NCBI RefSeq assembly: GCF_008365375.1
Contig: NZ_QOKW01000001.1
Location: 124,001-188,000, forward strand
Length of the DNA: 64,000 bases
Reading direction: 5' to 3'
Origin: Roseomonas genomospecies 6
GTDB lineage: Bacteria > Pseudomonadota > Alphaproteobacteria > Azospirillales > Azospirillaceae
In this document: piece after piece, positions 26,932 to 36,034 of the stretch
How the letters are laid out: each line of letters opens with the position of its first letter
Numbering within the stretch: the stretch's first letter is position 1
Notes under the pieces: generated by a model
What the model saw: only the letters and a program-made list of their open reading frames with translations
The model's database searches: none
Told to the model about the DNA's origin: nothing
Translations under genes and position numbers: made by a program

Positions 26932-27034
26932 GTTCCACCAATCGTTTAGGCCGATTGCCCGCCTGGACGGGCGGGTGCACCCCCTTACACTCCCTCCCCG
27001 GATCGAAAAGGACAATAGGATCGGGAGGGACGAC

Positions 27035-28231
27035 ATGCGTTCTCTGGCGAAACGGCTCGGCGGCCTGATGCTGGCCGCCGGGCTGCTCTGCACGGCGCCG
27101 ACCCTGGCCTTCGACGGCTTGGTGGAGAAGAAGGTGTTCGAGATGCCGTCCTACACCACGGTGGGCGGCGGCACGATCAAGAACGTCCGAATCGGCTGGG
27201 AAAGCTACGGCACGCTGAACGACGCCAAGGACAACGTCATCCTCGTCACCCATTTCTTCAGCGGCAACAGCCACGCCGCCGGACGGTACAAGATGGAGGA
27301 CCCGGCCCCCGGCTATTGGGATTCCATCATCGGGCCGGGCAAGCCGTTGGACACCGACAAGTATTTCATCATCAGCTCCGACACGCTTGTGAACCTGTCG
27401 CCGAAGGACCCGACCGTCGTCACCACTGGCCCGGCCAGCGTCAACCCCGACACCGGCAAGCCCTACGGCATGAGCTTCCCGGTCGTCACCATCCGCGATT
27501 TCGTCAATGTCCAGAAGGCGTTGCTGGACAGTCTTAATGTAAAATCCCTGCACGCGGTGATGGGCGGTTCCATGGGATCGCTCCAGGCGCTGGAATGGGG
27601 CGCCTCCTATCCGGAGATGGTCAAGCGCGTCGTCGCGGTGATCGGCGGGGCCGAGGCCGATCCCTTCCTGATCGGTTGGCTGAACCTGTGGGCCGCCCCC
27701 ATCCGCGTCGATCCGAATTGGCAGGGCGGCGACTATTACGGCAAGGCGGAGCCGAAGGCCGGGCTGACCGAGGCGCTGAAACTGGTCACCCTGCACGCCC
27801 GCCACTGGAAGTGGGCCGACGCCACCTTCGGGCGCGGCTGGGCGGAAGAAGGCAAGGACCCCGCCGCCAGCATGACCAACCAGTACGCCATCGAGTCCTG
27901 GCTGGACAAGGCGGCGGCGGCCCGCGCCGCGGTCAGCGACGCCAATCACTTCCTGTATCTGGTGAAGGCCAACCAGACCTTCCTAGTCGGCGGCGGCGGG
28001 TCGCTGGACGAGGGTCTGGCGAAGATCAAGGCGCCGGTCCTGCTCATCCCGTCCGCCGACGACCTCGTCTTCCCGCCGGAACGGGCCATGCGCCCGCTGA
28101 AGGAGCGGCTGGAGAAGCAAGGTGTCGCCGTGACCGCAACCGACGCGATCACCACCAGCCTCGGCCACCTGGACGGCATCGCCAACATCGCCAAGGCCGG
28201 GGACACCATTTCCGCGTTCATGGCCAAGTAA
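27035..28231 (+). CDS. Exported alpha/beta hydrolase, homoserine O-acetyltransferase-like
   Basis: A 398-aa protein with an N-terminal signal peptide (RLGGLMLAAGLLCTAPTLAF). The mature part is a MetX-type alpha/beta hydrolase: VILVTHFFSGNSHAAG, GPGKPLDTDKYFIISSD and the nucleophile elbow GGSMGS (Ser near 176). The acid is in LIPSADDLVFPP and the His in LGHLDG. MetX enzymes are cytoplasmic, so a secreted form is unusual and probably acts as a hydrolase or acyltransferase on another substrate. The RBS is GGGAGGG. No met genes are nearby. Confidence 0.85.
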   Translation: MRSLAKRLGGLMLAAGLLCTAPTLAFDGLVEKKVFEMPSYTTVGGGTIKNVRIGWESYGTLNDAKDNVILVTHFFSGNSHAAGRYKMEDPAPGYWDSIIGPGKPLDTDKYFIISSDTLVNLSPKDPTVVTTGPASVNPDTGKPYGMSFPVVTIRDFVNVQKALLDSLNVKSLHAVMGGSMGSLQALEWGASYPEMVKRVVAVIGGAEADPFLIGWLNLWAAPIRVDPNWQGGDYYGKAEPKAGLTEALKLVTLHARHWKWADATFGRGWAEEGKDPAASMTNQYAIESWLDKAAAARAAVSDANHFLYLVKANQTFLVGGGGSLDEGLAKIKAPVLLIPSADDLVFPPERAMRPLKERLEKQGVAVTATDAITTSLGHLDGIANIAKAGDTISAFMAK

Positions 28232-28343
28232 CAGAAGTGGTTGCGTATGCAGTCAATTGCATCGCAACGTTGATCGGCGCGATTATCTCGGCAACCCTGT
28301 CGCCCTATCGTCCCGCACGGCGGGCCAAGACATGGGTTCCGAC

Positions 28344-29216
28344 ATGAAGAAGTTCGCATTCGCCGCATCGATTTTGGCCGTTCTGGCCGTCACTGCCCTT
28401 CCGGCGTCCGCGCAGAGCTTTCCCTCGCAGACGCTGGCTTGGCAGACCAGCAACACGGCCATGACGGTCGGCCAGACCAGCTACGCCTATGTGGACAGCA
28501 CGACCGGCGCGGTGGTGTCCACGCTGAGCAGCGGCAAGCTCGACATCACGACCGACTGTTCCGGCTGGGTGTCCTACAACCTGCGTAACTTCCCGGAGGC
28601 GTACGCCGCCGTCCAGGGCTACCAGACCAACGTTCCGGGCGAGGCGAACAAGCCCTTTCCCCGCGCCGACGTCTATCAGCGCTATTTCGCCAGCCTGACC
28701 GCTCCCAACGCCTACTTCACCCCGGTCACGAAGCTGACGGACATCCAGCCGGGCGACATTCTGGCCTGGTGCCTGGACGGCTATTGCGCGGCCAACTACA
28801 GCGCGACCGCGACCGGCGATACCGGACACGCCATGGTCGTGATGGGAGCGCCGGTCAGCGACGGCAACGGCGGCGCCTTCGTCCTCGTGCTCGACTCCTC
28901 GACCGTGACGCACTACAGCCCGTCGGATCTGCCCACCGCCGTGGCCGCCAACGCCCAGGCCCAGATCAGCCTCTACTCGCAGTTTCCCAACGCGCGGACG
29001 ACGACGACCACCACCGCCACAGGGACGAAGACGGCGACCAGCGGCGTCGGTCCGGGCTTCATCCTGTTCGGCGCCGACAGCACCGGTGCCATCAACAGCT
29101 TCCAGTTCAACGTGAAGGACCCGGTCATCTCGACCGCGGGCAACGGCGCCTATTTCGCGGTCGCACGGGTGAACGCGAACGTTCCCTACGCGCAGCAGCC
29201 GGCGACGTCGCCCTGA
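28344..29216 (+). CDS. Exported NlpC/P60-like cysteine peptidase-fold protein
   Basis: A 290-aa protein with a clear signal peptide (KKFAFAASILAVLAVTALPASAQ). The mature part has the order of a papain-like NlpC/P60/CHAP fold: DCSGWVSYNL (nucleophile Cys near residue 71), PGDILAWC, and TGHAMVVMG (His). The region between holds a loop with two more cysteines (AWCLDGYCA). A Thr-rich stretch (NARTTTTTTATGTKTATSG) separates a C-terminal strand-rich part. The substrate could be peptidoglycan or a protein. ATG 28332 is an alternative start that adds four residues. It follows the MetX-like gene by 112 bp. Confidence 0.7.
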   Translation: MKKFAFAASILAVLAVTALPASAQSFPSQTLAWQTSNTAMTVGQTSYAYVDSTTGAVVSTLSSGKLDITTDCSGWVSYNLRNFPEAYAAVQGYQTNVPGEANKPFPRADVYQRYFASLTAPNAYFTPVTKLTDIQPGDILAWCLDGYCAANYSATATGDTGHAMVVMGAPVSDGNGGAFVLVLDSSTVTHYSPSDLPTAVAANAQAQISLYSQFPNARTTTTTTATGTKTATSGVGPGFILFGADSTGAINSFQFNVKDPVISTAGNGAYFAVARVNANVPYAQQPATSP

Positions 29217-29255
29217 CCGTTCCGTCCCGCCCGGTGAGCGCCGGGCGGGACCCGC

Positions 29256-29708
29256 TCACGGCCCCACATAATGCGGCATCAGCCTCGCCTGATCGCCGAC
29301 ATGGACCTCGCAACGGCTGTCCTGGCCGTCGAAGAAATACACCTGACCGGTCTTGCGCCGGTTCTGAGGGTCCGACAGGTTCGCCCCGCCGGAGAAGGCG
29401 ACGCCATAGCGTTTGTCCGGCGTCCGCGCCCAATAGAAGCCATCCAACTCCTGCCCGAAGGCGCCGCGCTGGCAGAGGCGCGACAACGCCGCGTCGTATC
29501 GTGCCAGCCCGCTCAGCCCGTTCGGCAGGTTGTAGACCGCCTGGCTCCGCACGAAGCGGGCGCGGGGCGGTATGACCTCCTTGGGGATGGAGGGACGGTT
29601 CAGGGCGCGCAGATGGTCGGGTTCGGTCCGCTCCACCCGCATCGGGTCCGCCGCCGCGGGCACGGCAAGCAGGATCATGACCAGCGGAACGGCGGCGAGG
29701 GCTCTCAT
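29256..29708 (-). CDS. Small exported hypothetical protein
   Basis: A 150-aa protein with a signal peptide (RALAAVPLVMILLAVPAAAD). The mature part (120-130 aa) contains two cysteines (LCQRGAFG and SRCEVHVGDQ) that could pair. Motifs such as FYWARTPDKRYGVAFSGG and GQVYFFDGQDS suggest a small beta-domain. No family recognised. Convergent with the NlpC-like gene. Confidence 0.75.
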   Translation of the reverse strand: MRALAAVPLVMILLAVPAAADPMRVERTEPDHLRALNRPSIPKEVIPPRARFVRSQAVYNLPNGLSGLARYDAALSRLCQRGAFGQELDGFYWARTPDKRYGVAFSGGANLSDPQNRRKTGQVYFFDGQDSRCEVHVGDQARLMPHYVGP

Positions 29709-29926
29709 GGCGCGGGCGGCTGAAACGGCAACGGTGCCGGAAGCATAGCACGGACTGCCTGTCGGGGAGGAGCGCTTAACCCCTCAATGGCTCCAGAAAG
29801 GCGCAATCACTTCTTTAAAATCAAATCTCTGAACGGCTTTTCTAAAGCGCCTTATCAGCCGATAGACCGGTCATAACCTTCATGTGGAAACTCATGAAAC
29901 CATCATAAGGCGCTGTACCCAAAGCA

Positions 29927-30334
29927 TTACCGTATCCTCTCCCCCTCGCCCTCCAGATAGCGGGTGATCGTCGACAGGAAGTCCTTCGGACGGATGGGCT
30001 TCGGCACATGCCCGTCGAAGCCGGCGTCGGAAAAGCGCCGCATGTCCGTGGGGGTCGACAGGTTGGTCACCGCGACCACCAGGGTTCGCGCCAAGTCGCG
30101 GTCGGCGCGGATCAGCCGGACCAGTTCGACGCCGGACAGGCTTGGCATGACCACGTCCATGATGACCAGATCGGGCCTCAGCCCGCGCATCAGATCCGGC
30201 ACGCCCCGCGGGTTGTCCGTCTCCACGACGCGATGACCGCCTTCCTCCAGGCAACGGACGAGCAGCTTGCGCATCAGCGCGTTGTCATCGACGACGAGAA
30301 TGGTCCGCGCCTTGTCCGGCGGGTGCGTGGTCAT
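29927..30334 (-). CDS. Single-domain response regulator (CheY-like)
   Basis: A 135-aa receiver domain with no output domain. The acidic pocket is in LVVDDNALMRKLL, the phospho-acceptor Asp is in LVIMDVVMPSLSG, the switch Thr is in VVAVTNLST, and the conserved Lys is in HVPKPIRPKDF. It would be phosphorylated by an unlinked histidine kinase. It lies 16 bp downstream of a solute-binding protein gene in the same direction, which may place both in one transcript. No kinase is adjacent. The tail (LEGEGERIR) is short. Confidence 0.93.
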   Translation of the reverse strand: MTTHPPDKARTILVVDDNALMRKLLVRCLEEGGHRVVETDNPRGVPDLMRGLRPDLVIMDVVMPSLSGVELVRLIRADRDLARTLVVAVTNLSTPTDMRRFSDAGFDGHVPKPIRPKDFLSTITRYLEGEGERIR

Positions 30335-30350
30335 GGGTCCGTCCTTCCCG

Positions 30351-32159
30351 TCACGGCGCCTTGCCGGCCCCGGCGGACGAGGCGTCCGACAGCCACCAGG
30401 AATCGAAGGAGAGGGAATAGGGCGGCAGGGTTTCCGGACGCTTCAACCGGTTCCAATAGGCGACGCGGTAGACGCCGGAGTACCAATGCGGCACCACGTA
30501 ATGGCTCCACAGCAGCACGCGGTCGAGCGCGGAGACGGCGGCCTTCAGATCCTCCTGGCTGTTGGCGCGGACGATCTCCCCGATCAGATGATCCACCGCC
30601 TCGCTGCGGACGCCGGCCAGATTCTGGCTGCCCGGGCGGTCGGCGAAGGCCGAACCCCAATAGCCGGTCTGTTCGTTCCCCGGCGACAGGGACTGCGGCC
30701 AGACATGGACCACCATGTCGAAATCGAAGTCGCGGGTGCGGTTCTCGTACTGGGTCGTGTCCACCGTGCGGATGCCGGCCCGGATGCCCAGACGCTTCAG
30801 ATTCTCGATGAAGGGTAGGGTCACCCGTTCGAAGGTCGGGCTGTCCAGGAGAATTTCGAACTCCAGCGGCTTGCCGGTCGCGTTATCGACCCGCACCCCG
30901 TTGCGCACCTCCGTCCCGGCCTCGTCCAGCAGCCGCTTGGCTTCCAGAAGGTTGCGGCGCAGCCCGTTCTGGCCGTCGGTGCTGGGCGGGTGATAGGGCT
31001 TCTCGAACACCTCGGCCGGGATTTTTCCGCGCAGCGGCTCCAGAATTTCCAGTTCGCGCCCCTTCGGCAAATCGCGGGACTGGAGCGGCGAGTTCTCGAA
31101 GTAGCTCTCGGTGCGCTTGTAGGCGCCGTAGAACAGAGTCTGGTTGGTCCATTCGAAGTCGAAGGCGTGGGCGATGGCCCAGCGCACCTGTGGGTTCGCG
31201 AAGACGGGGCGGCGCGTGTTGAAGACGAAGCCCTGCATGCCCGCCGGCACCTCGTTCGGGATCTCCTCCTTCACCACCCTGCCGTCGCGCACGGCGTCGA
31301 AGTCGTAGCCGGTGGCCCAGGTCTTGGCCACGTTCTCCTGGCGGAAATCGTAGAGCCCGCCACGGAAGGCCTGAAGGGCGACGCTGGTGTCCCGGTAATA
31401 CTCGTAGACCATCGTGCCGAAATTGTTCCGCCCGACATTCACCGGCAGATCCGTGCCCCAATAGTCCGCGACCCGTTCATAGGTGATGCTGCGGCCCGGA
31501 TCGAAGGCGGCGATGCGGTAGGGACCGCTGCCCAACGGCGGGTCCAGCGTGGTCGCCTGGAAGTCCTTGCCCTCCCAGTAATGTTTGGGAAGCACCGGTA
31601 ACTGTCCGACGATCATCGGAAGCTCACGGTTGTCGCCCGGTTTGAAGGTGAAGCGGACGCGGCGCTCCCCCTCCGCCTCCACCTTGTCCACGGCGCCGTA
31701 ATAGCTGCGATAAAAGGGATGGCTTTCCGTCAAAATGTTGAAGGAGAAGACCACGTCCTCGGCGGTGACCGGCTTGCCGTCGTGCCACCGGGCGCCGGTG
31801 CGCAGGGTGAAGGTGATCGCGGAACGGTCCTCCGGCATCTCCACGCTTTCGGCGAGCAGGCCGTATTCGGTGAAGGGCTCGTCCGCCGAGCCGCTCATCA
31901 GCGTGTCGTAGATCAGCGTGGCCCCCGCCGCCGGAACGCCGCGCAGCGTGAAGGGGTTCAACGTGTCGAACGACCCGATGGCCTGGAGCGTCACCTTCCC
32001 GCCCTTCGGCGCGTTCGGATTGACGTAATCGAAATGCCGGAAATCCGGCCCGTATTTCGGCTCGCCGTAGAGGGCCATGCCGTGGCGCGGCTGCGCTCCC
32101 GCCGGTCCGGTCATGGCGGCCATCAGCCCGATCAACACTCCAACGGCCACACGGCGCAT
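30351..32159 (-). CDS. Oligopeptide-type ABC transporter substrate-binding protein (YejA-like)
   Basis: A 602-aa extracytoplasmic family 5 solute-binding protein. Signal peptide RRVAVGVLIGLMAAMTGPAGA, then the family opening GMALYGEPKYGPDFRHFDYVNPNAPKGG and GSFDTLNPFTLRG. These resemble YejA, the peptide/microcin C binding protein, more than OppA. Later blocks include RWHDGKPVTAEDVVFSF and VPHWYSG near the C-terminus. Permease and ATPase genes (yejBEF) are not in the window, so it is an orphan receptor here. It is followed by the receiver-domain gene. The RBS is GAAGGGGG. Confidence 0.88.
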   Translation of the reverse strand: MRRVAVGVLIGLMAAMTGPAGAQPRHGMALYGEPKYGPDFRHFDYVNPNAPKGGKVTLQAIGSFDTLNPFTLRGVPAAGATLIYDTLMSGSADEPFTEYGLLAESVEMPEDRSAITFTLRTGARWHDGKPVTAEDVVFSFNILTESHPFYRSYYGAVDKVEAEGERRVRFTFKPGDNRELPMIVGQLPVLPKHYWEGKDFQATTLDPPLGSGPYRIAAFDPGRSITYERVADYWGTDLPVNVGRNNFGTMVYEYYRDTSVALQAFRGGLYDFRQENVAKTWATGYDFDAVRDGRVVKEEIPNEVPAGMQGFVFNTRRPVFANPQVRWAIAHAFDFEWTNQTLFYGAYKRTESYFENSPLQSRDLPKGRELEILEPLRGKIPAEVFEKPYHPPSTDGQNGLRRNLLEAKRLLDEAGTEVRNGVRVDNATGKPLEFEILLDSPTFERVTLPFIENLKRLGIRAGIRTVDTTQYENRTRDFDFDMVVHVWPQSLSPGNEQTGYWGSAFADRPGSQNLAGVRSEAVDHLIGEIVRANSQEDLKAAVSALDRVLLWSHYVVPHWYSGVYRVAYWNRLKRPETLPPYSLSFDSWWLSDASSAGAGKAP

Positions 32160-32200
32160 GCCCCGCCCCCTTCGTTGTCCCCGACGCCTCCGGCCCCGGC

Positions 32201-32227
32201 CTGCGTCTGATAAGCTGCGTCTGATAA
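32201..32227. repeat. Two direct repeats in a divergent promoter region
   Basis: CTGCGTCTGATAA occurs twice, at 32201-32213 and 32215-32227, with one base between. It lies in the intergenic region between the minus-strand solute-binding gene and the plus-strand glutathione transferase gene. It could be a pair of regulator half-sites or a slippage duplication. Confidence 0.6.
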
Positions 32228-32361
32228 CATGTGGGATGGTGGCAGGGGTACGAAACCCCCTTGCCGACCCGCGATTTGCTCTGGTGTCCCGGCGGGCTTG
32301 CCGTCATGGTTTTCGGCAATCCGCGCCATTGAGCGCGATCAACGAGGAGGGAGTTTCAACC

Positions 32362-32982
32362 GTGTCCGCCGAATTCACCGTTTACGGCAATTTCAATTCG
32401 CAACCCGCCACCCGCGTGGTGCTGTTCCTGTCGATGGCCGGGGTGCCCTTCGCCTACCGCCATGTCGACCTGCGCGGCGGCCAGCAGAAGTCGGCCGACT
32501 ATCTCGCCATCAACCGCTTCGGGCGGGTGCCGACCCTGGTCCACGGCGACCTGAGCATTTCCGAATCGGGAGTGATCCTGACCTACCTCGCCGAGAAGAC
32601 CGGCCAGTTCGGCGGACGGGACGAGCGCGAGACGGTGAAGCTGGCCGAGTGGCTGTCCTGGCTGGCGGACGTCCTGCTGCCGGTCCAGCGCGCCCGCGCG
32701 GTGCGCAAGTTCAACGGCGATCCCAACGCCCTGCCCTGGATCGACGCGGCGGCGGCCAGCGGGCTCGCCCAGTTCGACCGTCATCTGGCGGGCCGGACCT
32801 TCATCGAGGGCGAGCGGGTCACCATCGCCGACATCTTCGCCTTCCCCTGGATCGACCTGGTGGACGAGTCGAACATCGACATCGCCACCTACCCCAATGT
32901 CCAGGCGTGGCACGCCCGCATGCTGGCCCAGCCCGGCGCCAAGCGCCAGATGGAGCTGATGCCGCAGCGGGACGTCGGCTGA
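32362..32982 (+). CDS. Glutathione S-transferase family protein
   Basis: A 206-aa GST. The N-terminal thioredoxin fold (FTVYGNFNSQPATRVVLFLSMAG to YLAINRFGRVPTLVHGDLSISESGVIL) contains the cis-Pro VPTL and the glutathione-contacting ES pair. The C-terminal helical domain includes FIEGERVTIADIFAFPWID, the usual N-capping motif. The start is GTG 32362 with GAGGAGGG 10 nt upstream. It ends at a bidirectional terminator. It may detoxify electrophiles or act in disulphide reduction; no specific substrate can be named. Confidence 0.9.
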   Translation: MSAEFTVYGNFNSQPATRVVLFLSMAGVPFAYRHVDLRGGQQKSADYLAINRFGRVPTLVHGDLSISESGVILTYLAEKTGQFGGRDERETVKLAEWLSWLADVLLPVQRARAVRKFNGDPNALPWIDAAAASGLAQFDRHLAGRTFIEGERVTIADIFAFPWIDLVDESNIDIATYPNVQAWHARMLAQPGAKRQMELMPQRDVG

Positions 32983-32994
32983 CGTCCGAAAGGA

Positions 32995-33029
32995 AAAGGC
33001 CCCCACCCGCGGAACGGATGGGGGCCTTT
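32995..33029. terminator. Bidirectional intrinsic terminator
   Basis: AAAGGCCCCCA and TGGGGGCCTTT form an 11-bp stem around a 13-nt loop between the convergent GST and TRAP-binding-protein genes. T-rich sequence follows on both strands. Confidence 0.8.
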
Positions 33030-33061
33030 CTTCGAACCGGAACGCTTACTTCCCGAAACGC

Positions 33062-34168
33062 TTACTTCTTGCTGCCGGCGGACGCCATGAAGCTGTCGTA
33101 GGGCAGCTCGGCGACGCGGAACCAGAGCTGGGCCTCGTCCACGAACGGCTTCCAGCTCTCGTAGATGGTCTTGAAGTTCGGGTTGGTCTTCGCCAGTTCG
33201 TCGTACAGGTCGAAGGCGATCTTGTGGGCCTGCTCCATCAGGTCGCGCGGGTAGGCGCGCAGGATGGTGCCCTTGGCGACCAGACGCTTCAGCGCCTTGG
33301 CGTTTTCGGCGTCATAGCGGGCGATCATGTAGGTGTTCGCCTCGGCGCAGGCCGCCGTCAGGATCGACTGGTAGGACTTGGGCAGCTTCTCCCATTCCTG
33401 CAGGTTGACGTAGAGCGAGACGTTCGGCCCGCCTTCCCACCAGCCCGGATAGTAGTAGTACTTGGCGACCTGATGGAAGCCCAGCCGCTCGTCGTCGTAG
33501 GGGCCGACGAACTCGGTCGCGTCAATGGTGCCCTTCTCCAGCGCCGGATAGACGTCCGCGCCGGCGATCTGGGTCGGGGTGGCGCCCATCTTCGCCATGA
33601 TCTGGCCGGTGATGCCGGCGATGCGGATCTTCAGCCCTTGGAAATCGGCGGCGGTCTTGATTTCCTTGCGGTACCAGCCGCCCATCTGGGCGCCGGTGTT
33701 GCCCGCCGGGAACTGGATGACGTTGTGGTTCTTCATGAAGGCGCGCATCAGGTCCAGGCCGCCGGCCTGGAACCAGGCGGTGGTCTGGCGCGCGTTCGGG
33801 CCGAACGGAATGGCCGTGTCGAAGGCGAAGGTCGGGTCCTTGCCGACATAGTAGTAGCCGCAGGTGTGGCCGCACTGGACCGAACCGTTCTGCACGGCGT
33901 CGAGCACCTGGAGGCCGGGCACCAGCTCGCCGCCCGGGAAGGCGCGGATCTGGAACTTGCCGTCCGTGCTCTCGGCGACGCGGCGGGCGATCAGTTCCGA
34001 GGCGCCGAACAGGATGTCGGTGCTCTTCGGGAAGCTCGACGCCAAGCGCCACTGGATGTCCGGCTGCGACTGCGCAATGGCCGGCGCGGCCACACCGGAC
34101 ACCGCCAGCCCCGCACCCGCGGCCGCAGCGCCCGCACCCGCCGACTTCAGAAACGCACGTCTTTTCAC
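33062..34168 (-). CDS. TRAP transporter solute-binding protein (DctP family)
   Basis: A 368-aa periplasmic receptor of a tripartite (TRAP) transporter. The N-terminus carries a twin-arginine (Tat) signal (KRRAFLKSAGAGAAAAGAG) with likely cleavage after AIA. The mature part has the DctP/TakP pattern: WRLASSFPKSTDILFG, FPGGELVPGLQVLDAVQNGSV, and FQGLKIRIAG with the conserved ligand-binding Arg in LKIR. The sequence resembles alpha-keto acid or carboxylate-binding members. Membrane subunits (DctQ/DctM) are absent from the window. It ends at the bidirectional terminator shared with GST. Confidence 0.9.
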   Translation of the reverse strand: MKRRAFLKSAGAGAAAAGAGLAVSGVAAPAIAQSQPDIQWRLASSFPKSTDILFGASELIARRVAESTDGKFQIRAFPGGELVPGLQVLDAVQNGSVQCGHTCGYYYVGKDPTFAFDTAIPFGPNARQTTAWFQAGGLDLMRAFMKNHNVIQFPAGNTGAQMGGWYRKEIKTAADFQGLKIRIAGITGQIMAKMGATPTQIAGADVYPALEKGTIDATEFVGPYDDERLGFHQVAKYYYYPGWWEGGPNVSLYVNLQEWEKLPKSYQSILTAACAEANTYMIARYDAENAKALKRLVAKGTILRAYPRDLMEQAHKIAFDLYDELAKTNPNFKTIYESWKPFVDEAQLWFRVAELPYDSFMASAGSKK

Positions 34169-34335
34169 GATTCTTCTCCCATGGACTCGGCCTTCCCTTT
34201 TCGATTCAAGCAGCCCACCGGACCACTTGTTGCGAGGGAATTTTCACGAGCGTAACAAAGCAGCGTTTTCGTTCCGATTCATCGCACAAATGCGCATGAC
34301 AGGTCTACCCTGGCCCTAAGGATTAGGCTTGCGCG

Positions 34336-35961
34336 TCAGCCGCGCCGTCCCAGAAAGGCGGAGAGCGGCGGCAGGACCAGCGTCCGCCCGTCCGCGGTGA
34401 CCTCGGGAACCGGCGCTCCCGGCGGGCACGGCAGGTCCAGCGCCACCATCGGAGGCTTGCGTTTCAGCGCGTATTCCGCCGGCTGGTCGGCAAGGTTGAA
34501 GACGGCCAGCAACTCTTCGCCGTCCGCCGCCCGCTCGAAGGCCAGCACGCTGCCGCTGTCCTCCACGGCGTCGACCCTGCCCAGCCTCAGGGCCGGATGG
34601 CGGCTGCGCAGGCGCATGGCCTCCCGCCAGACGTGCAGCGGGCTGCCGGGGCGCCGCTCCTGCTGGTCCACGGCCATGGCGTGGTGCGGCGGGGCCAGCG
34701 GCAGCCACGTCTCGGCGGCGCTGGAGAAGCCGGCGTTGGCGGCGCCGGCCCGCCAGGGCATCGGCGTGCGGCTGCCGTCGCGCCCCTGGAAGTCCGGCCA
34801 ATAGGCGATGCCGAAGGGATCGCGCAGATCCTCCTGCGCCAGCACCGCGTTGGGCAGCGCCAGTTCCTCTCCCTGATAGAGGCAGACGGTGCCCGGCAGG
34901 GCGGCGAACAGGGCGGCCAGCAGGGCGTTGAAGCGCTCCGGATCGGCACCGGGCGGCAGCCAGCGGCTGGCGGCGCGCTCCACGTCGTGGTTGGAGAAGC
35001 TCCAGCAGATCGCCTCGGGCCACGGCGTGCCGGTCAGCGCCCCGGCGAAGTTCCCGGCGGTGAAGGGGTGCTTCGCCAACGACAGGGTGTAGGCGGCGTG
35101 CAGCCCGTGCGGCCCGCAGTAGGAGGCGATGCGCCGGCCCGCCCCCGGCTGGCTCGACAACTCGCCCAGAAGCACCCGGTCCGGATAGCGGTCCACCACC
35201 GCGCGCAACCGGCCCAGCACGGTGTGAATGGCGGGGTGCATCATGTCGTACAGATGCTGTTGCAGGGCGAACAGCTTGGCCGGCGGTTCCGCCGCGGTCC
35301 AGGCCGCCGCGGGATTGGAGCGGAGTTGCGGATCGTGGGCGAAGAAATCCACCGCGTCGATGCGGAATCCGTCCACGCCGCGCTCCAGCCAGAAGGCCGC
35401 CGTGTCCTCCAGGGCCTGCAACGCCGCCTCGTCGTGCAGGTTCAGCGCGGGCTGGCTGGACAGGAAATGGTGCAGATAATACTGGCGCCGCCGCGGCTCC
35501 CAGGTCCAGGCGGGGCCGCCGAACACCGACAGCCAATTGTTGGGCGGCGTGCCGTCCGGCCGCGGGTCGGCCCACACATACCGGTCCGCGAACTCCCCGG
35601 CGCGCGACCGGCGGCTGGCCGTGAACCAGGGATGAGCGTCCGACGTGTGGCCGCAGACCAGATCGAGGATCACCTTCAGCCCGTGGCCGTGCGCCGCCTC
35701 GATGATGCGGTCCACCGTCTCCAGCCGGCCCATCCGCGGATCGACCGCCCGGTGATCGCTGATGTCGTAGCCGAAATCCTTCTGCGGCGACGGGTAGAAG
35801 GGGCTGATCCACACCCCCTGGACGCCAAGCGACGCCACATGGCCGATCCCTTCCAGAACGCCGTCCAGGTCGCCCCATCCGTCGCCGTTCCGGTCGAGGA
35901 AGCTGAGCGGGTAGATCTGGTACAGCGCCGCACCGCGCAGCCAGGAAGACGCCTGGGACAT
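34336..35961 (-). CDS. GH13 alpha-glucosidase / oligo-1,6-glucosidase-like
   Basis: A 541-aa cytoplasmic glycoside hydrolase of family 13. It opens with ALYQIYPLSFLDRNGDGWGDL, typical of alpha-glucosidases of the trehalose/oligo-1,6-glucosidase group. Catalytic residues are all visible: nucleophile Asp in GFRIDAVDF, acid/base Glu in LLGELSS and transition-state Asp in SNHDVERA. The metal/substrate loop CGHTSDAHPWF is also present. ATG 35961 has GGAGGG 7 nt upstream; TTG 35976 is an alternative. Substrate could be sucrose, isomaltose or maltose. It stands alone, without a sugar transporter. Confidence 0.9.
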   Translation of the reverse strand: MSQASSWLRGAALYQIYPLSFLDRNGDGWGDLDGVLEGIGHVASLGVQGVWISPFYPSPQKDFGYDISDHRAVDPRMGRLETVDRIIEAAHGHGLKVILDLVCGHTSDAHPWFTASRRSRAGEFADRYVWADPRPDGTPPNNWLSVFGGPAWTWEPRRRQYYLHHFLSSQPALNLHDEAALQALEDTAAFWLERGVDGFRIDAVDFFAHDPQLRSNPAAAWTAAEPPAKLFALQQHLYDMMHPAIHTVLGRLRAVVDRYPDRVLLGELSSQPGAGRRIASYCGPHGLHAAYTLSLAKHPFTAGNFAGALTGTPWPEAICWSFSNHDVERAASRWLPPGADPERFNALLAALFAALPGTVCLYQGEELALPNAVLAQEDLRDPFGIAYWPDFQGRDGSRTPMPWRAGAANAGFSSAAETWLPLAPPHHAMAVDQQERRPGSPLHVWREAMRLRSRHPALRLGRVDAVEDSGSVLAFERAADGEELLAVFNLADQPAEYALKRKPPMVALDLPCPPGAPVPEVTADGRTLVLPPLSAFLGRRG

Positions 35962-36034
35962 GAGGACCCTCCACAAGAGACTCGTGGAAAGGGTCAGCCC
36001 ATACCCCTAACGATCGGTTACCGCCCGAACTTGG

